Both the position numbers and the translations under genes were made by a program. Under the pieces are notes generated by a model that saw only the letters and a program-made list of their open reading frames with translations, ran no database searches and was not told the DNA's origin. DNA of 64,000 bases from Pseudomonas sp. ANT_H12B (lineage in GTDB: Bacteria > Pseudomonadota > Gammaproteobacteria > Pseudomonadales > Pseudomonadaceae). This document shows, piece after piece, positions 1-7,630 of the stretch (positions within the stretch are counted from its first letter, which is position 1; each line of letters begins with the position of its first letter). Location: positions 62,001 to 126,000 of the forward strand of contig NZ_VOBI01000001.1 of assembly GCF_008369325.1 (NCBI RefSeq). Direction: 5' to 3'.

Positions 1-854
1 GCCAGCGCGCGGTTGATTTCCCGGGTCACCGCCAGCGGCAGGTTGAAGTACGGCGTGCAAATCGTCAGTTGACCCTTGGCGCTGGCGATCAACTCGCAAA
101 TCACTCGACTCAGCGGGTTGTTCTTGCCAACACCCAGTAGTGGGCTGACGGACAAACCGCCCTTGGTCGTGGTGCCGGTCGTGATGTCGTACGTCGCGTG
201 CTTGAGGCGACTGCGCAAGTCGCCGATATCGTTGCGCAAGCTGCGGGTGGTCGGCAGGTTCGGCAAGTCGAGACGATGCACGGCTTTGGAGGCGATCAGA
301 CCGTGCTGGACCAGATGCTGCATCGAATCGGCCAGGGCGCGGTTGTGCAGCAGGTGATAGCGGTCGTAGCGGTATTTGTCGAATTTGTGCAGATAGACGT
401 TGTTCAGACTCGCGCCGCTGTAGATCACGCAGTCATCGATCACGAAACCTTTCAAATGCAGTACGCCAAACAGCTCGCGGGTCTGCACCGGAACACCGTA
501 CACCGGCACTTCACTTGCGTGGGTGCGGGTGGTTTCCTGATACCAGGCCGAGTTACCGGGCTGCTTGCCGGCACCGATCAAGCCGCGCTGGGCACGCAAC
601 CAGTCAACAACCACCACCACATCCAGTTCCGGACGCGCCAGTTTGGCCGCGTGCAAGGCATCGAGAATTTCCTGGCCCGCTTCATCCTGTTGCAGGTACA
701 GCGCGACGATATAGATGCGTTGGGTGGCGCTGGCGATTTTTTCCAGCAGGCAACGACGGTACTCGGCAGCGCCTGAGAGGATGGTGACGGCATCGGCAGT
801 CAGCGGAAAACTGCGCAGTTTGGGCAGCAGAGAGCGTTTGAAAAGCGACGGCAT
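1..854 (-). CDS. pssA: CDP-diacylglycerol--serine O-phosphatidyltransferase (3' end outside window)
   Basis: The minus-strand frame opens with MPSLFKRSLLPKLRSF at 854 and stays open to the left edge, so only about 284 N-terminal residues are visible. The type II PssA family belongs to the phospholipase D superfamily and makes phosphatidylserine, the precursor of phosphatidylethanolamine, at the inner membrane. An HxK-type active-site motif (HLKGFVIDD) lies near residue 133, and the stretch CTPYFNLPLAVTREIN near the window edge is typical of the second half. Nothing looks broken. It points away from the TetR gene; a REPIN separates them. I am fairly sure of the family; the symbol rests on memory of Pseudomonas PssA. 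Confidence 0.85.
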   Translation of the reverse strand, partial: MPSLFKRSLLPKLRSFPLTADAVTILSGAAEYRRCLLEKIASATQRIYIVALYLQQDEAGQEILDALHAAKLARPELDVVVVVDWLRAQRGLIGAGKQPGNSAWYQETTRTHASEVPVYGVPVQTRELFGVLHLKGFVIDDCVIYSGASLNNVYLHKFDKYRYDRYHLLHNRALADSMQHLVQHGLIASKAVHRLDLPNLPTTRSLRNDIGDLRSRLKHATYDITTGTTTKGGLSVSPLLGVGKNNPLSRVICELIASAKGQLTICTPYFNLPLAVTREINRAL

Positions 855-940
855 AGGGCTCGCAAAAAGGTCAAATCCGAAGAACCCGAGAGCTTACACC
901 ATGGATTGCCTTGGGTCTTGTTAGTGACTGTAATGGCCCC

Positions 941-1005
941 TTCGCGAGCAGGCTCGCTCCCACATTTGAAATGCGTTCCCCTGTGGGAGCGAGCCTGCTC
1001 GCGAA
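941..1005. repeat. REPIN (two inverted REP sequences)
   Basis: A 24-base arm containing GCGAGCAGGCTCGCTCCCAC (941-964) is repeated in inverse orientation at 982-1005, with 17 bases between. Each arm has its own smaller hairpin. This is the usual P. fluorescens-group REP doublet, moved by a RAYT transposase encoded elsewhere. It sits between divergent pssA and the TetR gene. Confidence 0.9.
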
Positions 1006-1035
1006 GGCAATTTCGCAGGCAACAAAAACATTCGC

Positions 1036-1064
1036 TTGACCAAGAAGAACGATCGTTCTACTGT
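1036..1064 (+). promoter_or_regulatory. Promoter with TetR-type operator in the spacer
   Basis: TTGACC (1036-1041) and TACTGT (1059-1064) are 17 bases apart and match -35 and -10 hexamers. The spacer and first -10 base hold a perfect 14-bp palindrome, AGAACGATCGTTCT (1046-1059). TetR repressors commonly bind such palindromes over their own promoter. The -10 ends only 7 bases before the ATG at 1072 and no Shine-Dalgarno precedes that ATG, so the mRNA may be leaderless. Confidence 0.65.
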
Positions 1065-1071
1065 TTGCTCC

Positions 1072-1635
1072 ATGAACGAAATAACCCGCAACGACACACG
1101 CGACATTATTCTGGATGTCACCGAAAAGTTGATCTACAAAAGTGGCATCGCTGCCACTGGAATGGACCTTCTGGTGAAAACCGCCGGCGTCTCCAGAAAA
1201 AGTATCTATCGCTACTTCGCCAACAAGGAGGAGCTGACCGTTGCGGCCCTGCAACGCCGTGACCTGCGCTGGATGCACTGGTACAGAAGCGCAGTCGATC
1301 AAGCACAAACCCCGGCCGAGCGGCTGCTCAACCTGTTTACTGTGCTCAAGGCCTGGTTCGCCTCCGAAGGCTTCCGTGGCTGCGCATTCATTAACACCAG
1401 CGGCGAAACCGGCGACCCGCAAGACCCGGTTCGCCTGGTCGCCAAAGACCATAAACAGAAACTGCTCGACTACCTGCGCGAGCTTTGTACCGAACATGGC
1501 GCTGCAGACCCGGAGACGCTGGCCAAACAGCTGCTGATCCTGATCGACGGAGCCATTACCGTGGCGCTTGTCATGGGTGATCACAGTGCCGCCGATAATG
1601 CGCAATGCATGGCGCGAAAGTTATTGGACCTGTAA
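1072..1635 (+). CDS. TetR/AcrR family transcriptional regulator
   Basis: 187 residues, the normal TetR length. The N-terminal helix-turn-helix shows the family pattern: GIAATGMDLLVKTAGVSRKS followed by IYRYFANKEEL, about residues 25-55. The C-terminal ligand-binding half contains GCAFINTSGE, seen in the C-terminal domains of many TetR proteins. I chose ATG 1072 over the in-frame TTG at 1036 because the TTG lies in the -35 hexamer and the protein then starts just before the first helix. The palindrome at 1046-1059 suggests autorepression. The DUF1348 gene begins 56 bases downstream in the same direction and is a likely target or co-transcribed partner. The inducer is unknown. Confidence 0.85.
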   Translation: MNEITRNDTRDIILDVTEKLIYKSGIAATGMDLLVKTAGVSRKSIYRYFANKEELTVAALQRRDLRWMHWYRSAVDQAQTPAERLLNLFTVLKAWFASEGFRGCAFINTSGETGDPQDPVRLVAKDHKQKLLDYLRELCTEHGAADPETLAKQLLILIDGAITVALVMGDHSAADNAQCMARKLLDL

Positions 1636-1691
1636 CACTTTAAATAAGCCCGACAACGTGTTTGAACTTTAACTTGAGAGGGAGACTATAA

Positions 1692-2168
1692 ATGTCTAAC
1701 GCCGAAGTTCGTCCGCCATTGCCGCCCTTCACCCGTGAATCGGCCATCGAAAAAATTCGCCTGGCCGAAGACGGCTGGAACTCTCGCGACCCGGAGCGCG
1801 TGTCCCTGGCCTACACCCTGGACACCAAATGGCGTAACCGCGCCGAGTTCGCCTACAACCGTGAAGAAGCCAAAGGTTTCCTGACCCGCAAATGGGCCAA
1901 GGAACTGGATTACCGTCTGATCAAGGAACTCTGGGCCTTTACCGACAACCGCATCGCCGTGCGTTATGCCTACGAATGGCACGACGATTCGGGCAACTGG
2001 TTCTGTTCCTATGGCAACGAAAACTGGGAGTTCGACGAGAACGGTTTGATGGCCAATCGGTTTGCCTGCATCAATGACATGCCGATCAAGGAAAGCGACC
2101 GCAAATTCCACTGGCCGCTGGGCCGCCGGCCGGATGATCATCCGGGCCTGTCCGACCTGGGCCTATAG
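1692..2168 (+). CDS. DUF1348 (NTF2-like / SnoaL fold) protein
   Basis: 158 residues. The sequence has the DUF1348 signature: an opening with PPFT and a [14 protein letters not shown] stretch, then KWRNRAEF, an RYAYEWHD core and an ending [15 protein letters not shown]. The family has the cone-shaped NTF2/SnoaL fold. It is widespread in proteobacteria and no reaction is firmly assigned. A good Shine-Dalgarno (AGGGAG) lies 11 bases before the ATG. The TetR gene immediately upstream suggests inducible expression. A REPIN follows the stop codon. Confidence 0.85.
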   Translation: MSNAEVRPPLPPFTRESAIEKIRLAEDGWNSRDPERVSLAYTLDTKWRNRAEFAYNREEAKGFLTRKWAKELDYRLIKELWAFTDNRIAVRYAYEWHDDSGNWFCSYGNENWEFDENGLMANRFACINDMPIKESDRKFHWPLGRRPDDHPGLSDLGL

Positions 2169-2184
2169 GCTCACAAAGATCCAA

Positions 2185-2276
2185 TGTGGGAGCCGGGCTT
2201 GCCCGCGATGACGGTTTCACATTCAACACATAGGTTGCTTGTGACATCGCCATCGCGGGCAAGCCCGGCTCCCACA
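2185..2276. repeat. REPIN
   Basis: The arm containing GGGAGCCGGGCTTGCCCGCG (2185-2210) returns inverted at 2251-2276. This is a second REP subtype (CCGGGC/GCCCGC core) than the one at 941. It sits between the 3' ends of the DUF1348 gene and the sfnG remnant. Confidence 0.9.
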
Positions 2277-2290
2277 AGGTTTGGGGGTGT

Positions 2291-2801
2291 TCAGGCGACC
2301 GCGGCTTGCGGCGTTACACCTGCCGTGGCCTCAAGCTCGCGCACCAACGGCAACACACGCTTGCCGAAGTACTCCACCTCTTCCTGAAAATGCAGAAACC
2401 CCGCCAACACCAAATCCACGCCCACGGTTTTGAGCGCGACGATCCGCTCGGCGATTTGCCGGGGTGTGCCGATCAGGTTGGTTTTGAAGCCGTCGTTGTA
2501 TTGCACCAGATCCTCGAAAGTTGACTTGGCCCAATGGCAGGATCGCCGCAATGACTTTCAACGTCGTCGCCGCCAGCAACGCATGGCTGAAGGCGACCGA
2601 TTCATGCTGGTACTCGGCACCGTAACCGGCGGTGAAACGGATCTGCGTCAGGGCGTATTCGAATCCTGCGGCTTCGGCCAGTTGCGCCAGTTTGCGGTTG
2701 TAGTCGATCCCCCAGTGGGTGCGTTGTTCGATTTTGCTGACCACCAGCCCACCGCTGACGTTCGGCACCCAGTAGGCAAATTTGACGGCTTGCTGACTCA
2801 T
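2291..2801 (-). pseudogene. sfnG: Dimethylsulfone monooxygenase remnant, large internal deletion plus frameshift
   Basis: The reading from ATG 2801 (MSQQAVKFAYWVPNVSGG...) matches the N-terminus of SfnG, the FMNH2-dependent enzyme that converts dimethylsulfone to methanesulfinate. It runs about 90 residues to LKVIAAILP. A different frame then continues with WAKSTFEDLVQYNDGFKTN and ends LVRELEATAGVTPQAAVA at 2291, which is the SfnG C-terminus. SfnG is normally about 360 residues; here about 180 are encoded. The junction near 2535-2545 joins the middle of the TIM barrel to the C-terminal helices out of frame, removing roughly 550-600 bp. The product cannot work. The family call rests on memory of SfnG sequences. 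Confidence 0.8.
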
Positions 2802-2808
2802 TGGCGTG

Positions 2809-3069
2809 TCCTCGGGACATTGGGGAATGTCCTTGGGCAAGAGCAGCAACCGTGCCAGCGCCGACACCGCCGTATACCGGGCACTCGACGGGATTTGGCT
2901 GACAACTCTCGGGACGTTTTGCTGATGCGCTGTTGTTGCAGCAACAGTTCCAGCGGGCCCGAACGATGCAGAGCGTGGGAACGATCAGCTGTAAGAGGAT
3001 AACTTTCTAGGTAAGATACCGGCCCTTCCCCGCAGCCCTTTCCTGCACCCTGCCGAATAAGCCAATTCC
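2809..3069. other. Intergenic region, with fragment of the GGGACGC-type repeat
   Basis: Divergent region between the sfnG remnant and the TSUP gene. It contains the sigma-54 site and, at 2968-2988, a 21-base end (GCAGAGCGTGGGAACGATCA core) of the long repeat found complete at 31633, 42544 and 63807. I see no gene in it. Confidence 0.6.
2842..2857 (-). promoter_or_regulatory. Sigma-54 (-24/-12) promoter upstream of sfnG remnant
   Basis: On the minus strand the bases TGGCACGGTTGCTGCT match the sigma-54 consensus TGGCACGN4TTGCW at 11 of 12 defined positions, with the required GG-N10-GC spacing. It lies 41 bases before the sfnG start. Known sfnG genes are driven by sigma-54 with the activator SfnR, so position and type both fit. 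Confidence 0.7.
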
Positions 3070-3849
3070 ATGCCTTTCGAACTCAGCGTTGACCTCACCA
3101 CCCTGGCCATCCTGGCCTTTGTCGCTTTCATTGCAGGTTTCATCGACGCCATTGCTGGCGGTGGCGGTCTGTTGACCACACCGGCGCTACTGACCGCCGG
3201 CCTGCCGCCGCACATGGTATTGGGCACCAACAAACTCAGTTCGACGTTCGGTTCAGCCACCGCCAGTTTCACCTTCTACCGGCGCAAGCTGTTCCATCCC
3301 AGGCAGTGGATGCACGCCATCGTCGGCACGCTGGTCGGCGCGCTGACCGGTGCCGTGGTCGCGCATTACCTGCCAGCGGAATGGCTGAACAAGATGCTCC
3401 CGGTGATCATTTTCGCCTGTGGTGTCTACCTGTTGTTTGGCGGAACGCCGAAAGCGCCGCTGGACAGCGACGCACCGATCAAGAAAAAGTGGCAATCGAC
3501 CCAAGGCTTCAGCCTCGGTTTCTACGACGGTGTGGCCGGCCCCGGCACTGGAGCGTTCTGGACGGTCAGCACCATGCTCATGTACCCCATCGATCTGGTG
3601 AAGGCCAGCGGCGTGGCGCGCAGCATGAACTTCGTCAGCAACATTGCGGCGCTGTCGGTGTTCGTGTTTTCCGGGCAAGTGGACTGGATCATCGGCCTGA
3701 GCATGGGCCTGTCGGTGATGGTCGGTGCATTCTTCGGCGCTCGCACCGCCATCAGCGGCGGCGCGAAGTTCATTCGCCCGGTGTTCATCACCGTGGTACT
3801 GGGCTTGACCGTGCGGCTAGCCTGGCAGCACTGGTTCAGCGTGGCCTAA
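3070..3849 (+). CDS. TSUP (TauE/SafE) family membrane permease
   Basis: 259 residues with about eight hydrophobic segments. The first half carries the TSUP signature [20 protein letters not shown] (about residues 19-38) and [12 protein letters not shown], and the second half repeats it as [15 protein letters not shown]. The two-fold motif repeat is diagnostic. The family includes transporters for sulfonates, sulfite and other organic anions, and the E. coli homologue is YfcA. Substrate here is unknown. The stop codon overlaps the 3' end of nudC on the other strand by 33 bases. Confidence 0.9.
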   Translation: MPFELSVDLTTLAILAFVAFIAGFIDAIAGGGGLLTTPALLTAGLPPHMVLGTNKLSSTFGSATASFTFYRRKLFHPRQWMHAIVGTLVGALTGAVVAHYLPAEWLNKMLPVIIFACGVYLLFGGTPKAPLDSDAPIKKKWQSTQGFSLGFYDGVAGPGTGAFWTVSTMLMYPIDLVKASGVARSMNFVSNIAALSVFVFSGQVDWIIGLSMGLSVMVGAFFGARTAISGGAKFIRPVFITVVLGLTVRLAWQHWFSVA

Positions 3850-4647
3850 GCGCCGCGCCACGTAGACATCGATCAGGTAACGGGCAATCGATTTTGACGC
3901 CGGCAACGGCGGCAGCTCGTGCACGTTGAACCACTGGGCGTCTTCGATTTCGTCTTCCTGACACACGATCTCGCCACCGGCGTACTCGGCGTGGAAGCCC
4001 AGCATCAGCGAATGCGGGAACGGCCAGCATTGGCTGCCCATGTACTGAATGTTCTTGACCTCGATCTGCACTTCTTCGCGGACTTCGCGAATCAGGCAGT
4101 CCTCAGCCGACTCACCCGGTTCGGCAAACCCGGCCAACGTGCTGTAAACCCCGGTCACGAAGCGCGGTGAACGGGCCAGCAGGACTTCATCGCCCCGGGT
4201 AATCAGCACGATCATGCTCGGCGAGATCCGCGGGTAGTAGCGTATATCGCACGGCTGGCAATACATCGCCCGTTCCCGCGTAACCTGGTTTGTCGCCTGC
4301 CCGCAATTTCCGCAAAAACGGTGCTCGCGAGCCCAGGTGCCGACTTGTGCGGCATAACCGAGCACCTTGTAGACCGTGTGATCGCCTTCCAGCATGAACG
4401 CCCGCAGGCCTTTCCAGTTGCAGCCCGGTACTTCGCTGTGACTGCGCAGTTCCAGCAGATAGACCGGCTCGCCATCCAGATGACCAATGCCATGTTCGGC
4501 GAGAATCGACAAGTCCTGACGCTTGAGCCATTCGCGCGGGAACAACGCGCCATTGTCATCGAACAGAAAGCCTTCAGGGCTGCGAGCGACCGCCCAGCCG
4601 CCGGGTTGGTCGGTATCCAGTACTGCAGTGGTCCAGCGTGAAGTCAT
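3817..4647 (-). CDS. nudC: NAD(+)/NADH pyrophosphatase (decapping-type Nudix hydrolase)
   Basis: 276 residues, somewhat longer than the roughly 260 of E. coli NudC. It hydrolyses NADH to NMNH and AMP and removes NAD caps from RNA. The zinc ribbon CGNCG...CQPC is near residues 112-133. The Nudix box GX5EX7REUXEEXGU is seen as [20 protein letters not shown] with a diverged last position, near residue 175. The NudC-specific SQPWPFPxS motif reads SQCWPFPHS. The crotonase gene ends 6 bases upstream on the same strand, so the two are probably co-transcribed. The 3' end overlaps the convergent TSUP gene. Confidence 0.93.
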   Translation of the reverse strand: MTSRWTTAVLDTDQPGGWAVARSPEGFLFDDNGALFPREWLKRQDLSILAEHGIGHLDGEPVYLLELRSHSEVPGCNWKGLRAFMLEGDHTVYKVLGYAAQVGTWAREHRFCGNCGQATNQVTRERAMYCQPCDIRYYPRISPSMIVLITRGDEVLLARSPRFVTGVYSTLAGFAEPGESAEDCLIREVREEVQIEVKNIQYMGSQCWPFPHSLMLGFHAEYAGGEIVCQEDEIEDAQWFNVHELPPLPASKSIARYLIDVYVARRLGHAEPVLPG

Positions 4648-4653
4648 TTTTCA

Positions 4654-5466
4654 TCAATCCAGAAATTCGGGTTTCTGTTTGCTCATATGGGCGGCCATGG
4701 CTACGCGCAGATCGGTGGATTGCAGCATGGCGGCGTTCCAGGTGGCGACGTATTCGAGGCCGTCATCAATGCGATGGTCACGCATGTAGCTGATCATTTC
4801 CTTGGTACCGGTGATCGCGATCGGCGACTTGCTGGCGATGTCGCGGGCAATGCCCATGACGCCGTCGAGCAGGCTGGCGGTGTCGCTGTAGACGCGATTG
4901 ACCAGGCCCATGCCCCGGGCTTCTTCGGCACCAAAAGTGCGACCAGTGTAAGCCAGTTCACGCAGCATGCCGTCACCGATGATCCGCGGCAAGCGTTGCA
5001 AGGTGCCGACGTCGGCCGCCATGCCGATGTCGATTTCCTTGATCGAGAACTGCGCGTCCTCAGCGGCGTAGCGCATGTCGCACGCCGAGATCAAATCGAT
5101 GGCACCCCCCAGGCAATAGCCCTGAACCGCCGCCAGTACCGGTTTGCGGCAATTGTCGACGGCATTGAACGAAGCCTGGAGGGCGAGGATCTTGCGGCGC
5201 AGCAGACGGGCGTTGCGACCGACATCCTTGCCCAGTTCATTGGCCACGCCGGCCAGCATCATCAGATCGATACCGGAAGAAAAGTGTTTGCCCGCGCCAC
5301 TGAGGACCACCACCCGGACTTCGTCAGTGTCGTCGACCCACTGGAAAATCTCGATGATCTCGTTCCAGAACGCAGCGTTCATGGCGTTGATTTTTTCCGG
5401 CCTACTGATCTGCACGTGGGCGATTTTGTCGGCGAGTTCGACGGTGAACGCGGTGTACTGAGACAT
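4654..5466 (-). CDS. Crotonase family protein, probable dienoyl-CoA isomerase
   Basis: 270 residues, a single crotonase domain. The oxyanion-hole regions are visible (SGAGKHFSSGIDL near residue 55 and YCLGGAIDLISACDMRYAAE near 117). The segment FSIKEIDIGMAADVGTLQRL closely matches the mammalian ECH1 delta(3,5)-delta(2,4)-dienoyl-CoA isomerase, with the acidic residues of KE and AAD in the equivalent places. That enzyme shifts double bases during beta-oxidation of odd-position unsaturated acyl-CoAs. Most databases would call this enoyl-CoA hydratase. It heads a probable two-gene unit with nudC. Confidence 0.8.
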   Translation of the reverse strand: MSQYTAFTVELADKIAHVQISRPEKINAMNAAFWNEIIEIFQWVDDTDEVRVVVLSGAGKHFSSGIDLMMLAGVANELGKDVGRNARLLRRKILALQASFNAVDNCRKPVLAAVQGYCLGGAIDLISACDMRYAAEDAQFSIKEIDIGMAADVGTLQRLPRIIGDGMLRELAYTGRTFGAEEARGMGLVNRVYSDTASLLDGVMGIARDIASKSPIAITGTKEMISYMRDHRIDDGLEYVATWNAAMLQSTDLRVAMAAHMSKQKPEFLD

Positions 5467-6024
5467 GCTAGTGATCCTTTACCGGGCAAAAATGTGTGCC
5501 GAACTATAACAAGGCATCAACACCGGCTGTAGGCAGCGGTTCAGCCAAATGCGGGACTTGCCATGCGCGCACCACAACAGTGCGCGAGTACACCTTTGCT
5601 TCGCACATTTATGTGACCGTCCGAATACGTTTTGAGGCAAAACCACAAAAAAACCTGCCCTTCGTCGGTGCGTTTCTTCCTCTAACGGGTACGTCCGTAC
5701 CTCTTTAAACCGATTGTCGAACAATTTTGCCATTTGCCCTCCCCCGCTCTAACTTCTGGCCTAGACTGATTTTCGCGAGACGAAACCGGTCGGTCACAAA
5801 GTGGAAAAAAAGTCGGAACGTTTGCTCGTCGCGACGGGTCAGCTGAAAGGTAGGTACGTTGCGACTGGTGCAATCCTTGCAATGACTACTTCACCCATTC
5901 TGCTTCAGCGTATTGGGCAGCGCTTGCTCACCGATGCGTGGCGCGTTTGCGCCCGGCCACGGAATTGGCCACGGAACACCGTTTGCCAGGCCTAAGAATT
6001 AGATCAATAACACGGGAGATTCAT
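5467..6024. other. 558-bp intergenic region upstream of glgA
   Basis: Divergent region between the crotonase gene and glgA. It is less GC-rich around 5640-5720 and presumably holds promoters for both sides. No convincing promoter, riboswitch or terminator was found. A short GTG frame at 5801-5995 has no ribosome binding site and no family resemblance. Confidence 0.5.
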
Positions 6025-7611
6025 ATGATAAGTGCGGCTTTAGATATTCAGGGAGAACGTGCTCATCAGCAGGTCGGCGAATCGAGCGCCGTGACTGCCC
6101 CCAGTGCCCAATCGATCAGCGTCCCCGGCACCAGGATGCTGGCACCCGTGGCCAGTCAGAATCCCAACAAGAAAAAAGTGTTGTTCGTTACCTCCGAGAT
6201 TGCCGATCTGGTGAAGACCGGTGGCCTGGGCGACGTTTCCGCCGCCCTGCCGCGAGCCATGGCTCACTTGCACGATGTGCGCGTGTTGATCCCCGGTTAC
6301 CCGCAAGTGCTCCACAGCGAAAACCCGATTCATATTATTGGTGAACTGGGCGGGCACGCCGCGTTGCCCCCCTGCAAGATCGGGCGCATGGACATGCCCG
6401 ACGGCCTGGTCATTTACGTGTTGATCTGCCCCGAACTCTACGAGCGCGAAGGTTCCCCTTACGGCGCCAACAACGGCCGCGACTGGCCGGATAACCACAT
6501 TCGCTTCGCCCGCCTGGGCCTGGCGGCCGCCGATATCGCCGCCAACCTCGCTCAAATTCACTGGTGCCCGGACCTGGTGCACGCCCATGACTGGCCGGCT
6601 GGTCTGGCCCCTGCTTATATGCACTGGCGTGGACAACGCACCCCGACACTGTTCACCATCCATAACCTGGCCTACCAGGGCGTCACCAGCCTGGGATCGT
6701 GCCCAGAGCTGGGCATTCCCACTCATGCCCTGCAACAGGACGGCATGGAGTTCTACGGCAAGATGTCGTTCCTCAAGGCCGGCATGGCTTATTCGAGCCA
6801 CATCACCACCGTCAGCGCGACCTACGCCCAGGAAATCACCACCCCGGCCTTCGGCTGCGGCCTCGACGGCTTTCTCGCCGCCAAGACCCAGCAAGGTTTG
6901 CTCAGCGGTATTCCTAATGGCATCGATGAAAGCTGGGACGCCGCCACCGATCCACACCTGTTCTGCCCCTTCAGTATCGGCGATTGGGACGGCAAGGCGG
7001 TCAACGCCGCCCACGTGCGTGATCTGTTCGGCCTGGACGATTGCGAAGGTCCGCTGTTTGCCGTGGTTTCACGACTGGTCTATCAAAAAGGCCTGGACCT
7101 GACCGAAGCCGTCTCCGAATACATCGTCGAATCGGGTGGTCAGATCGCGATCATCGGTCGCGGCGAGCCGGAAGAAGAACAAGCCATGCGCGAACTGGCT
7201 CTGCGCTTCCCTGGCAAGATCGGCGTACGTATCGGCTTCAACGAAACCGACGCCCGTCGCATGTTCGCCGGCAGCGATTTCCTGCTGATGCCTTCGCGTT
7301 ACGAGCCTTGCGGCCTGAGCCAGATGTACGCTCAGCGCTTCGGTTCATTGCCGGTGGCACGCAACACCGGCGGGTTGGCCGACACCATTGAAAACGGCGT
7401 GACCGGTTTCCTGTTCGACGAATCCACGGCCGAGAGTTATCAGGAAGCTCTGAGCCGGGCATTCAAGGTTTTTGCCTACCCCGACCTGCTCAATGCCATG
7501 CGTTGTCGAGCCATGGCGGCGCCGTTCAACTGGTGCAAGGCGGTCGAGCCCTACGCCGAACTCTACGAGCAGCTTGTCACCAAAGCATTGGGTAAATCGG
7601 GCCATAAATAA
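6025..7611 (+). CDS. glgA: Glycogen synthase (GT5)
   Basis: 528 residues starting MISAALDIQGE. I chose ATG 6025, not the in-frame ATG at 5938, because GGGAG lies 8 bases before it. After a roughly 45-residue N-terminal extension comes VLFVTSEIADLVKTGGLGDV, the GT5 start with the KTGGL nucleotide-sugar motif. The C-terminal GT-B half has VSRLVYQKGLDL, FLLMPSRYEPCGLSQMYAQR and NTGGLADTI. It transfers glucose from a nucleotide sugar, classically ADP-glucose, to the end of an alpha-1,4-glucan. No glgC is in the window, so the donor supply is not evident. It is first of a plus-strand run that extends through glgX; treZ follows 19 bases later. Confidence 0.93.
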   Translation: MISAALDIQGERAHQQVGESSAVTAPSAQSISVPGTRMLAPVASQNPNKKKVLFVTSEIADLVKTGGLGDVSAALPRAMAHLHDVRVLIPGYPQVLHSENPIHIIGELGGHAALPPCKIGRMDMPDGLVIYVLICPELYEREGSPYGANNGRDWPDNHIRFARLGLAAADIAANLAQIHWCPDLVHAHDWPAGLAPAYMHWRGQRTPTLFTIHNLAYQGVTSLGSCPELGIPTHALQQDGMEFYGKMSFLKAGMAYSSHITTVSATYAQEITTPAFGCGLDGFLAAKTQQGLLSGIPNGIDESWDAATDPHLFCPFSIGDWDGKAVNAAHVRDLFGLDDCEGPLFAVVSRLVYQKGLDLTEAVSEYIVESGGQIAIIGRGEPEEEQAMRELALRFPGKIGVRIGFNETDARRMFAGSDFLLMPSRYEPCGLSQMYAQRFGSLPVARNTGGLADTIENGVTGFLFDESTAESYQEALSRAFKVFAYPDLLNAMRCRAMAAPFNWCKAVEPYAELYEQLVTKALGKSGHK

Positions 7612-7630
7612 TAGTAAGAGGTTTTCATAG

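Noticed and set aside
941..2276. Repeated palindromic units as a CRISPR array
   Set aside because: They are inverted REP doublets with individual, irregular spacing, not direct repeats with regular spacers.
5816..5843. GAACGT-N17-TCAGC as an AlgU promoter for glgA
   Set aside because: Mismatches in both boxes; not better than chance in a 558-base region.
5801..5995. 64-codon GTG frame upstream of glgA as a small gene or leader peptide
   Set aside because: No ribosome binding site, non-ATG start, and no recognisable sequence pattern.
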